The notes under the pieces are model-generated. The model had not been told where the DNA came from, ran no database searches, and saw only the letters and a program-made list of their open reading frames with translations. The position numbers and the translations under genes are program-made. From Deltaproteobacteria bacterium (GTDB lineage Bacteria; Desulfobacterota; GWC2-55-46; S146-70): a stretch of DNA of 5,554 nt. Positions within the stretch are counted from its first letter, which is position 1; every line of letters begins with the position of its first letter. Where the stretch lies: contig WGFD01000167.1 in the NCBI GenBank assembly GCA_015492395.1, forward strand, positions 1-5,554, given 5' to 3'. Of this stretch, positions 1 through 5,484 are shown piece after piece.

Positions 1-479
1 CCGCCCGACAAGCGGTGCGGGTAGGCGTGGAATATCCCTGCCGGATCCGGGAGCCCAACCTTTTCCAGCATCTCGACGGCAATCTCCTTTGCCTCCCCCT
101 TTGTTTTCTCCTGGTGAAGCCTTATGGGCTCCATGATCTGGCTGCCTATGGTGAAGACGGGGTTGAGTGATGTCATGGGTTCCTGGAATATCATCGATAT
201 CTTATTGCCCCTGAGCCTCCTCTTGGCCTGTTCGGGCAGTTCCGTAATCTCCTCGCCCCTGAGCTTGATCTCTCCACCGGCCATGAAACCGGCAGGACCG
301 GGGACTAGCTGGATAAGAGAGAGGGCTGTTACTGATTTGCCGCAGCCCGACTCTCCAACGATGGCAAAGGTCTCGCCCTGGTTTATCCCGAAGGATATGC
401 CATCTACGGCCCTGGCAATTCCCCGTGGTGTGCGGAAGTATGTCTTTAGTCCTGTAACTTCTATTACCGGTGTGGTCAA
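1..479 (-). CDS. OppD/DppD-type ABC transporter ATP-binding protein, 3' part missing (window edge)
   Basis: Cytoplasmic ATPase that powers the importer encoded by the three upstream genes. The frame was translated by hand on the minus strand. An in-frame TAG at about 516 closes it upstream, and no ATG lies before the conserved region. TTG at 479 is therefore the only good start, supported by AGGAG six bases upstream. 159 complete codons are visible. In order they show a beta strand (VIEVTGLKTYF, about residues 5-15), Walker A GESGCGKS (42-49) and the Q-loop region MIFQEPMTSLNP (96-107, Gln99). The sequence is cut in the signature motif (YPHRLSGG, from about 153). MTSLNP and YPHRLSGG are typical of the Opp/Dpp/nickel ATPases, which usually run about 320-350 residues. 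Walker B, the H-loop and the C-terminal oligopeptide-transporter domain lie beyond the left edge. The gene follows oppC by 33 bases and is almost certainly co-transcribed. Family assignment is firm; the substrate is unknown. Confidence 0.93.
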   Translation of the reverse strand, partial: MTTPVIEVTGLKTYFRTPRGIARAVDGISFGINQGETFAIVGESGCGKSVTALSLIQLVPGPAGFMAGGEIKLRGEEITELPEQAKRRLRGNKISMIFQEPMTSLNPVFTIGSQIMEPIRLHQEKTKGEAKEIAVEMLEKVGLPDPAGIFHAYPHRLSG

Positions 480-485
480 GATATT

Positions 486-490
486 CTCCT
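486..490 (-). promoter_or_regulatory. Ribosome binding site deciding the TTG start of the ATPase gene
   Basis: AGGAG sits six bases before the TTG codon at 479-477, inside the short gap after the oppC stop codon. The frame has no ATG or GTG upstream of the conserved ATP-binding fold, so this site fixes the unusual start. A TTG start usually lowers translation, which would fit a lower need for the ATPase than for the binding protein. That last point is inference. Confidence 0.75.
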
Positions 491-512
491 GGTTTGCAAT
501 GGTGCTTCGTTC

Positions 513-1685
513 CTATCTCATCCTGAGCCTCGGGTCCAGGGCGTCACGTATTGCATCGCCGAAGATGTTGGCCGGGAGGACGAGCCCGAACATAAAGATA
601 AAGGCGCCAAGAAGGTTCCACCATACAACGGGTTCCCTGCTGAGCTCGAGGCGCGCGGAGTTGATCATGTTTCCCCAACTCCCCATCTCCGGACCTACGC
701 CGATACCTATATAGCTCAGTACGGCCTCTGCCAAGACAAGGCCGCTGAACTGCAGCACCATCGTTATAAGCACTAGGTGCATCAGATTGGGTGTTATATG
801 CCTGTACAGGATCTTTATCCTGGGCACACTGAACGACTTTGCCGCCTCTACATACTCCATCTCTCTCAACTTAAGGGTCTCCCCCCTGACGAGCCTGCAG
901 AGGTCGGTCCATGAGGTGATTCCCATGATTACGCAGAGCCAGAAGAGCCTGTCGTTGGGAACGAAGACCTTCATATAGAGGTATTCGTCGAGTATGAGGC
1001 CGCCCTGGTATCCCTCTGTTCCGAATATGAGCATGAAGGCTACGATCAGTAGGACACCCGGTATGGACGATAGGGTGGTGTAGATGTACTGGATAATGTC
1101 GTCTATTACGCCGCCGAAGTATCCTGCGAGGGTGCCGAAGAGGATGGCGAAGGGTATTATTATGATGGTCGTACCTGCGCCGATGATGATACCGGTACGT
1201 ATACCTTTCATGGCGGCGAAGAAGACGTCGTTTCCTACCTTGTCGGTCCCAAGCCAGTGGCTCCTAGGGTACTTGAGGGGAGGGTAATCCCTTACTGTGG
1301 TTCCGTCTTCGAGTTCGATTGTTTCCCGTACGTACTGGTGTGTTGCGAATGGGGCGGAGAAGGTCTTTTCCGTATGCTCCCGTGTGTCTTTCAGCAACCT
1401 GTCAAGGAGGCTAAGGGCCACCGGGTCGTAGACCGTCGTTCCGTTTTCCCTGGTGACAACCTTTCCATCTCCGGTGATTAAGGGGGTGCGCCACCTGATA
1501 CTGTCCAGCAGGGCAATCCCGCCGTAGAGTGCGAGGACGGCCATCGATACCATGGCCACGCGGTTCCTTCTCAACTCCAGCCATGCCGTTCGCAGGTACC
1601 CCTCCTGCCTGGAGGTGAGGACCAGGTAAGCGACCAGGCCCGTAAGGAAAAATATGATGAGGTCTGTGGCCAGGACTACAGGCAT
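513..1685 (-). CDS. OppC/DppC-type ABC transporter permease, long subfamily with extra N-terminal helix
   Basis: Inner-membrane permease that pairs with the OppB-like protein to form the import channel. At 390 residues it is longer than the usual 280-340. Visible in order: an extra hydrophobic helix (about 7-24); the OppC N-terminal motif WLELRRNRVAM leading into a helix (about 45-60); a long polar, presumably periplasmic stretch (about 62-147); HWLGTDKVGNDVF (143-155), the conserved OppC entry to the core; further helices at about 163-188, 200-221, 245-262, 300-322 and 355-376; the EAA cytoplasmic loop EMEYVEAAKSFSVPRI (275-290); and the standard C-terminus DAIRDALDPRL. The insert EKTFSAPFATH looks like one I recall from a subfamily of proteobacterial OppC homologues with a similar N-terminal helix, so the extra parts are probably real. 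ATG at 1685 lacks a clear ribosome binding site because a repeat unit lies directly against it. A shorter start near residue 31, behind a GGAGGGG stretch, would need a rare CTG codon. Confidence 0.93.
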   Translation of the reverse strand: MPVVLATDLIIFFLTGLVAYLVLTSRQEGYLRTAWLELRRNRVAMVSMAVLALYGGIALLDSIRWRTPLITGDGKVVTRENGTTVYDPVALSLLDRLLKDTREHTEKTFSAPFATHQYVRETIELEDGTTVRDYPPLKYPRSHWLGTDKVGNDVFFAAMKGIRTGIIIGAGTTIIIIPFAILFGTLAGYFGGVIDDIIQYIYTTLSSIPGVLLIVAFMLIFGTEGYQGGLILDEYLYMKVFVPNDRLFWLCVIMGITSWTDLCRLVRGETLKLREMEYVEAAKSFSVPRIKILYRHITPNLMHLVLITMVLQFSGLVLAEAVLSYIGIGVGPEMGSWGNMINSARLELSREPVVWWNLLGAFIFMFGLVLPANIFGDAIRDALDPRLRMR

Positions 1686-1701
1686 AAATAGTAACTGTTC
1701 T

Positions 1702-1839
1702 TCACAGGGTGCAGATATCAGTTTTCAGTAAAAACTGTACCCTGCACCCTGACGACGGCCCTCTAGTAAGTAGTTTTTTGTAAATATTGGCGCTCAATCT
1801 TGCCGGTCTTTTCCATACGTCTAAACCTTCAAATTTCAT
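1702..1839 (-). pseudogene. Truncated four-helix-bundle (23S rRNA intervening-sequence / S23-type) protein gene
   Basis: A 45-codon ORF inside the inverted-repeat unit, from ATG at 1839 to TGA at 1704-1702. It begins MKFEGLDVWKRPARLS, followed by ANIYKKL. This is the characteristic start of the small four-helix-bundle family first known from open reading frames in 23S rRNA intervening sequences (Pfam 23S_rRNA_IVP, TIGR02436). Intact members are usually about 115-130 residues and continue with a second helix and an SNIAEG-like motif. Here the match stops after about residue 21-23, and the remaining residues (TRGPSSGCRVQF and onward) are simply the flanking repeat translated. An internal deletion therefore removed about four fifths of the gene. 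AGGG lies six bases before the ATG, inside the right repeat arm. The family normally binds nucleic acid or acts as an oligomeric scaffold; this remnant is very unlikely to fold. The call rests on my recognition of the N-terminal motif. Confidence 0.68.
1705..1751. repeat. Internal hairpin carrying a third copy of the CAGGGTGCAG repeat core
   Basis: CAGGGTGCAG (1705-1714) pairs with CTGCACCCTG (1742-1751), and inside it CAGTTTT (1719-1725) pairs with AAAACTG (1730-1736) around a CAGT loop. Together they form a two-part stem of 10 and 7 bp separated by an unpaired ATAT / TACCC region. The left strand of this hairpin is also the left arm of the larger inverted repeat, so the two folds exclude each other. 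In the operon RNA it would lie just upstream of the oppC start. There is no U-run after it, so it is not an ordinary terminator. Confidence 0.65.
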
Positions 1840-1885
1840 CCTGCACCCTGTGAACTGTTACTTATTTTAACCGGTTGGCTTAAAT

Positions 1886-2866
1886 TTACTCCAACCTTAT
1901 CCTCGGATCTACGAGGGTGTAGCTGATGTCCGTCAATATCAGCCCTGCAATGTACATGATGGAACCCAGATAGACCATCGACCTTACTATGGCAAAGTCC
2001 TGTGCCTGGATGGCGTCTATAGTGAAGCTCCCCAGTCCCGGTATTGCAAAGAACGCCTCCATAATGAGGCTTCCATAAAAGAGAAAGGGGATGGATACTA
2101 CGACGTTTGTGAGTATCGGGATCATGGCGTTTTTCAGCCCGTGCTTGAAGAGCACCGCCGTCTCCGAGAGACCCTTCGCCCTTGCCGTCCGGATATAGTC
2201 CTTGTTTATCTCTTCGAGGAAGACCGTCCGGTAGAACCTGACACCGCCGCCAATGGCGCTAAAGATGCCAATGATCACCGGCAGTATTATAAACTTGATA
2301 GAGTGCAGGCCGGAATCGTAGCCGGATATGGGGAAGAGGCGCAGTGTCTTGCCCAGGAGGTATTGACCGCCTATAATATAGAAGAGTGTGGATACAGACA
2401 TCATAATCACACAGAGGATGACGCCCCACAGGTCCAGATAGGTCCCCCTGAAGAAGGCCAGCAGCATGGCGAAGGTCAGATTGACCAGTATGCCTACTGT
2501 GAAGATCGGTACCCCTATTGCCAGGCTGGCCCACATACGTTTTCTTATCTCATTGCCGATACTTATGTTGTTCCTATCCGATGTGCCGAATTCAAACCAG
2601 AGGAGCGGCAGCGACTTCTGGAAGAATATGGTCTGTGTTACGGCGGCTATACCCCCTTCATCCAGATTGATGAAGACCGGCAGGTTATAACCCTTGTCCC
2701 TCTTCCAGTTCTCTATGATCTCGGGTGTGATATTCTTCTCCCCCAGTATCTTCCTTGCCATGTCGTCGGGGGTGTTGACGTAGAAGAAGAGTATGGTGGT
2801 CAGAAGAATCACTCCGATCACTATAGGGATGGCATACAGTACGCGTCGTATGATGTAGTTGAGCAT
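1886..2866 (-). CDS. OppB/DppB-type ABC transporter permease
   Basis: Inner-membrane permease, partner of the OppC-like protein. At 326 residues it is normal for the family. It starts with the hallmark MLNYIIRRVLYAIPIVIGV, forming the first membrane helix (about 10-30). Next comes a periplasmic segment containing a family-typical lGe..TPE.I..(W)....GYnLPV stretch (41-64), extended to about residue 107. Five further helices follow, at about 113-138, 146-166, 190-208, 252-274 and 297-316. The EAA cytoplasmic loop is NKDYIRTARAKGLSETAVLF (221-240), followed by KHGLKNAMIPILT, the coupling helix that contacts the ATPase. FFAIPGLG (272-279) and the C-terminus TLVDPRIRLE are also standard. The ATG at 2866 is 17 bases after the oppA stop and is preceded by GAGG at ten bases, so the two genes are co-transcribed and probably translationally coupled. 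A 6-bp inverted repeat (1873-1878 with 1891-1896) spans the stop codon but has no U-tract. Confidence 0.95.
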   Translation of the reverse strand: MLNYIIRRVLYAIPIVIGVILLTTILFFYVNTPDDMARKILGEKNITPEIIENWKRDKGYNLPVFINLDEGGIAAVTQTIFFQKSLPLLWFEFGTSDRNNISIGNEIRKRMWASLAIGVPIFTVGILVNLTFAMLLAFFRGTYLDLWGVILCVIMMSVSTLFYIIGGQYLLGKTLRLFPISGYDSGLHSIKFIILPVIIGIFSAIGGGVRFYRTVFLEEINKDYIRTARAKGLSETAVLFKHGLKNAMIPILTNVVVSIPFLFYGSLIMEAFFAIPGLGSFTIDAIQAQDFAIVRSMVYLGSIMYIAGLILTDISYTLVDPRIRLE

Positions 2867-2876
2867 GCCCGGTTAT

Positions 2877-2880
2877 CCTC
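2877..2880 (-). promoter_or_regulatory. Ribosome binding site of oppB
   Basis: GAGG (within AGAGGATAA) lies immediately after the oppA TGA codon (2886-2884) and ten bases before the oppB ATG. Because it is read right after oppA terminates, ribosomes could re-initiate here, which would keep the binding protein and permease in step. Confidence 0.55.
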
Positions 2881-2883
2881 TCA

Positions 2884-5148
2884 TCATCTGCCACCGGTTC
2901 CAAGCCTTTTTCTCACCGAGAATATGGCGGGAACAGAACCGGCAAGAACGATTAGGAAGAGTACCGCCAGGGGCCATATCTTTGGCTTGTTCCATTCGGC
3001 CCGCCTTGCCTTCCTCTGTTCCGTGTCGATCCTTATATACTTCATCATGTTATTTGCCATCGCATTCGACTTCAGATTCCTGATCCACTGGTGGCTCAGA
3101 CTGAAGGCTACCGGGTGATATCCCCATATCCACGGTCCGTCTTCGTGCAGGATCCCGGTCATATCCCTGATTATCTTCGATCTCTCAGGTGTATTGTCCA
3201 TATTTTTCATGGTTCTGAAGAGCCTGTCGAACTCTTTATTGCTGTAGTTGGCGGCGTTTTCGCCCTTGTACTTTACCTTGCCGCTCTCGCTTGTCAGGAG
3301 GAAGAAGAAGTTCTCAGGATCTGGGTAGTCGGCGTTCCATCCCCAAAAGAAGATCTGAAAGTTACCGCTCATCATCTTCTCTTGGAACCGGTTGTAGTCG
3401 GTAGTCCTGTTCTCGAGCTGTATGCCGAGCAGCTTTAACCTCTTTATGAACCAGTTTATCATAGGCTTCGCATCGACCCCGGTCCAGGCATTGTCGAATG
3501 TTATGACCAACGGGTTGCCCTCCCCGTCCCTGCCGCCCGGGTAGCCCGCCTCCGCAAGGAGTTTCTTTGCCTCGTCCAGCGATCTTCTCTCCGGCCTCTC
3601 CTTGTCTTTATCCCATCTGTATACGAAAGGGTTTATCCCTTCTTCTCCTTCGACATATCCGAATATGCCGGGGGGCAGGGGTGACATGGCCGGTATACCC
3701 CTGCCGTTGTTGAATATCTCAATATACTCTTCGTAATCGATCGCTATCGATATGGCCCGGCGCAGCTTTTTCTTCTTCTCGGAATAGCCTCCCACTACCC
3801 TGTCCAGCATATTGAAACCCATATAATATGTCGATGGTCTTACTGAGGTGATGAGCCTGATGCCCTTTTCCTCCATGAGATCCGTAAGCTCCGCCTTGCC
3901 TTCGGCCGAGAGAGTTACCGCCTGGTCGAAGCTGTCCGACGTTATCCCGGACGAGTCGTAATAACCCTGAAGAAACTTGTTCCAGCGCGGGATGGCCTCT
4001 TTCTCGAGTTTGAAGACGATCTTGTCTATGAAAGGTAGCGGCCTGGAGGCATCTTCAAGGAGACCTTTTTCTGCATCTCCCTCCTCTCCTGCCGCCGGAT
4101 ATGTCTCCCTGTGGAAGTTCTCGTTCTTTGCCAGCACTATCTCCAGATTCGGATTGTAGGTTTCAATCCTGTATGGGCCTGTTCCTATAGGAAAACGGTC
4201 CAGGGAGATGTTCTTCTCCTTCAGGATCCCCTGCCTGTAGAAGTGTACCGCCTCTTCCGGCATGGGTGAGAAGAAGGGCATGGCCAACCAGTATACGAAC
4301 TGAGGGTATTTTGTCTTCAGGATTATCCTGAAGGTATAGTCGTCGACCTTCTCTACCCCCGGCAGCGGATGTCTTTTGTAGTCGAGCACTACTGGGTTCA
4401 TCCGCTCATCCATCATCTGGTTATAGGTGGATCCGGCCTTTCTTTTCCTTTCCCTCCGTATAGTATCAAGGTCCTCATGCAGGGCCTCTGAGAACTCTTC
4501 GAGACCAAGTATGTATTCTTCGAGGATGGAGAGTATCGGGCTGTGCAGTTGAGGGTCCGCCAAGCGCATGATCTGGTAGATGTAGTCATCCGCCTTCAGT
4601 TCCTTTGTACCCTTGTGGGGAAAGTCCTTTATCTCTTCGATGGAGCGGACCATGTCCCCCGATAGATCGGTGTACAGGTAACGGCCCTCTTCATCTTTAG
4701 CCAAAGCCGGATGATCCTGGTACATTATGCCCTTCCTGATCCTTATCTCGTATATAGTGCGGTGGACCTTATCCGGCGTGACATCGTTGGGCAGGACCAT
4801 ATTGTGCCTGTCCAGGTAGAGTGGTTTCGGGACGGCCTCGGCAGTCAGCGGTATGAGTTCATAGGGGCGCTTGAGATAGTGGTATTGAAGAGGCGGTTCG
4901 TAGATCTGCCCTATCAGTTCGTATTCGTTGGAGCTATACGAACGCGCAGGATCAAGGTGCTTTGGTGGTTCATTGAAGGTGGTGTAAAATATATTCTTTC
5001 CGGACTCTTCCGAACGGTAAGGGCTGTTCAATGTGCACCCGTCTATGAGTGTGAGAAGTAGCGTTGCTAACACGGCAAAGCATAAGGGTGTTAGAGGTAA
5101 ATTAATCGGCTTTATGAGATACATTTGAGATGAGCGGTGAAAACGCAC
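2884..5148 (-). CDS. Large extracytoplasmic peptide/nickel-type substrate-binding protein (SBP family 5) with N-terminal lipoprotein signal and C-terminal membrane helix
   Basis: Captures the substrate outside the inner membrane and delivers it to the OppBC-like channel. At 754 residues it is far longer than classical OppA/DppA (about 510-545). In order: a signal peptide ending in LIDGC, with Cys38 the probable lipidated residue (Asp at -2 is unusual); an SBP family 5 start NEPPKHLDPARSYSSNE (59-75) and QIYEPPLQYHY; a long charged insert (about 143-260, including RRERKRK); YPQFVYWLAMPFF (281-293); the family hallmark IGTGPYRIETYNPN (321-334); AISIAIDYEEY (465-475); and WGWNADYPDPENF (602-614). 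The end is a hydrophobic helix (about 724-743) followed by a basic tail (VRKRLGTGGR), suggesting a second membrane anchor. I recall similar 700-750-residue homologues in other bacteria. The start is uncertain: GTG at 5148 or ATG at 5124. Neither has a good ribosome binding site, and the ATG gives a more compact signal peptide. The substrate cannot be told from the sequence. Confidence 0.94.
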   Translation of the reverse strand: MRFHRSSQMYLIKPINLPLTPLCFAVLATLLLTLIDGCTLNSPYRSEESGKNIFYTTFNEPPKHLDPARSYSSNEYELIGQIYEPPLQYHYLKRPYELIPLTAEAVPKPLYLDRHNMVLPNDVTPDKVHRTIYEIRIRKGIMYQDHPALAKDEEGRYLYTDLSGDMVRSIEEIKDFPHKGTKELKADDYIYQIMRLADPQLHSPILSILEEYILGLEEFSEALHEDLDTIRRERKRKAGSTYNQMMDERMNPVVLDYKRHPLPGVEKVDDYTFRIILKTKYPQFVYWLAMPFFSPMPEEAVHFYRQGILKEKNISLDRFPIGTGPYRIETYNPNLEIVLAKNENFHRETYPAAGEEGDAEKGLLEDASRPLPFIDKIVFKLEKEAIPRWNKFLQGYYDSSGITSDSFDQAVTLSAEGKAELTDLMEEKGIRLITSVRPSTYYMGFNMLDRVVGGYSEKKKKLRRAISIAIDYEEYIEIFNNGRGIPAMSPLPPGIFGYVEGEEGINPFVYRWDKDKERPERRSLDEAKKLLAEAGYPGGRDGEGNPLVITFDNAWTGVDAKPMINWFIKRLKLLGIQLENRTTDYNRFQEKMMSGNFQIFFWGWNADYPDPENFFFLLTSESGKVKYKGENAANYSNKEFDRLFRTMKNMDNTPERSKIIRDMTGILHEDGPWIWGYHPVAFSLSHQWIRNLKSNAMANNMMKYIRIDTEQRKARRAEWNKPKIWPLAVLFLIVLAGSVPAIFSVRKRLGTGGR

Positions 5149-5164
5149 AACGAGTGAATTCCCA

Positions 5165-5196
5165 GTAGCATGCTGCAGGGAGCTACGGTATGCTAC
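5165..5196. repeat. Inverted repeat between the proximal promoter and the oppA start
   Basis: GTAGCAT (5165-5171) and ATGCTAC (5190-5196) are perfect 7-bp complements, with an internal GCTAC copy (5182-5186) able to compete for the same partner. The repeat begins about where transcription from the candidate promoter at 5198-5226 would start. It could therefore be a 5' hairpin of the mRNA or an operator. Which of these it is cannot be decided from the sequence. Confidence 0.5.
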
Positions 5197-5197
5197 A

Positions 5198-5226
5198 AAA
5201 ATAACACAGTATTATGGCGTGGTCAA
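5198..5226 (-). promoter_or_regulatory. Candidate sigma70-type promoter proximal to oppA
   Basis: The -35 TTGACC (5226-5221, five of six matches to consensus) is followed by a 17-base spacer and TATTTT (5203-5198, four of six) as -10. Transcription would start near 5190, about 40-65 bases before the candidate oppA start codons. The -35 and spacing are good; the -10 is weak. Confidence 0.42.
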
Positions 5227-5283
5227 GTTGTTGTAGTTGTCGGGTAAAGGTATTCCCAGGAAATCTCTGAACGTGCATCGCGA

Positions 5284-5356
5284 GTGCCTGTCTGCCGTGG
5301 CACCGGCACCAGTCCGCCAAGATCGACCTGTCTACCAAGATTGACAGGCGGGTCGG
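5284..5356. repeat. Palindrome-rich patch with short direct and inverted repeats
   Basis: CCAAGAT(C/T)GAC occurs twice, 18 bases apart (5317-5327 and 5335-5345). GCCTGTC (5286-5292) is inverted at GACAGGC (5343-5349), and CCTGTC (5327-5332) pairs with GACAGG (5343-5348). GTGCC (5284-5288) is inverted at GGCAC (5299-5303), and TGCCG (5293-5297) at CGGCA (5304-5308). Nested short repeats this dense look like a dispersed intergenic element rather than coding sequence. I cannot tell its copy number. Confidence 0.45.
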
Positions 5357-5365
5357 ATAATAATA

Positions 5366-5417
5366 AAAGCCGGTAAACCCCCGGCTTTGCCGGGGGACTA
5401 ATAACAGGACTTCCCCC
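5366..5417 (-). promoter_or_regulatory. Chain of mutually exclusive hairpins, attenuator-like
   Basis: Read on the minus strand, four segments can pair in sequence. They are GGGGGA (5417-5412), TCCCCCGGC (5397-5389), AAAGCCGGGGG (5388-5378) and CCGGCTTT (5373-5366), the last followed by TATTATTAT. Segments 1:2 form 6 bp, 2:3 form an 8-bp GC-rich stem with an AAA loop, and 3:4 form 8 bp followed by a U-rich run. Formation of 2:3 excludes both 1:2 and 3:4. This is the logic of terminator/antiterminator leaders. It lies 30-80 bases after a strong-looking promoter. The stem-loop potential is seen directly; a regulatory role is inference. A plain GC-rich palindromic repeat is the main alternative. 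Confidence 0.4.
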
Positions 5418-5454
5418 AAAAATCATATCTGTTTGAGTGTAACCTTTTGAGAGT

Positions 5455-5484
5455 ATTATAGAATATGTTTTTGCGAAGTGTCAG
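5455..5484 (-). promoter_or_regulatory. Candidate strong sigma70-type promoter, distal, facing oppA
   Basis: CTGACA (5484-5479, five of six) as -35, an 18-base AT-rich spacer and a perfect TATAAT (5460-5455) as -10. Transcription would start near 5447 and give a leader of roughly 300 bases before oppA. It is the best promoter match in the window. Its -35 overlaps the stop codon of the upstream micro-ORF, so the two belong to different transcripts. Confidence 0.55.

Larger units (their letters stand above)
1686..1867. repeat. 182-base unit bounded by an imperfect terminal inverted repeat, inserted between oppB and oppC
   Basis: The left arm (1686-1714) and right arm (1841-1867) are reverse complements. 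The core TTCACAGGGTGCAG (1701-1714) matches CTGCACCCTGTGAA (1841-1854) perfectly over 14 bp. Outside it, GTAACTG (1691-1697) pairs with CAGTTAC-type sequence at 1855-1861 with one mismatch. The left arm carries three extra bases (TTC), and the AAATA ends match with a one-base shift. The unit fills nearly the whole oppB-oppC gap, while the other gaps in the operon are 17 and 33 bases. It encloses a truncated four-helix-bundle gene. I see no clear target-site duplication. The structure resembles a decayed mobile element or an rRNA intervening-sequence cassette; how it moved is inference. Confidence 0.7.

Noticed and set aside
124..714. 196-codon plus-strand frame opposite the ATPase and oppC
   Set aside because: Antisense shadow. 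The minus strand carries Walker A and Q-loop motifs and the OppC C-terminus across the same bases.
1686..1867. Complete insertion sequence or CRISPR-like array between oppB and oppC
   Set aside because: There is no transposase, only a 45-codon relic. The repeats are inverted arms rather than regularly spaced direct repeats, and no target-site duplication is visible.
1873..1896. GGTTGG / CCAACC inverted repeat over the oppB stop codon as a terminator
   Set aside because: The stem is only 6 bp with a 12-base loop, and the sequence after it on the minus strand is GGTTAAAATAAG, not a U-run.
2141..3118. 325-codon plus-strand open frame opposite oppB and the end of oppA
   Set aside because: It lies antisense to two clear genes. 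It has no recognisable domain, is full of Tyr/His/Glu/Gln runs typical of a reversed membrane-protein frame, and has no ribosome binding site.
5378..5396. CCCCCGGC-TTT-GCCGGGGG as a simple intrinsic terminator on the plus strand
   Set aside because: The stem is strong, but the plus-strand sequence after it is ACTAATAAC with no T-run, and no plus-strand gene precedes it.
5183..5426. Two overlapping minus-strand frames of 78 and 67 codons in the leader
   Set aside because: They run through palindromes and promoter-like sequence, have no own ribosome binding site, and their peptides look repeat-derived. The 67-codon one is mentioned only as the in-frame continuation of the micro-ORF.
5433..5462. 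Plus-strand promoter TTGAGT / TATAGA
   Set aside because: It is a weak match lying opposite the much better minus-strand TATAAT promoter, and no plus-strand gene is visible before the window ends.
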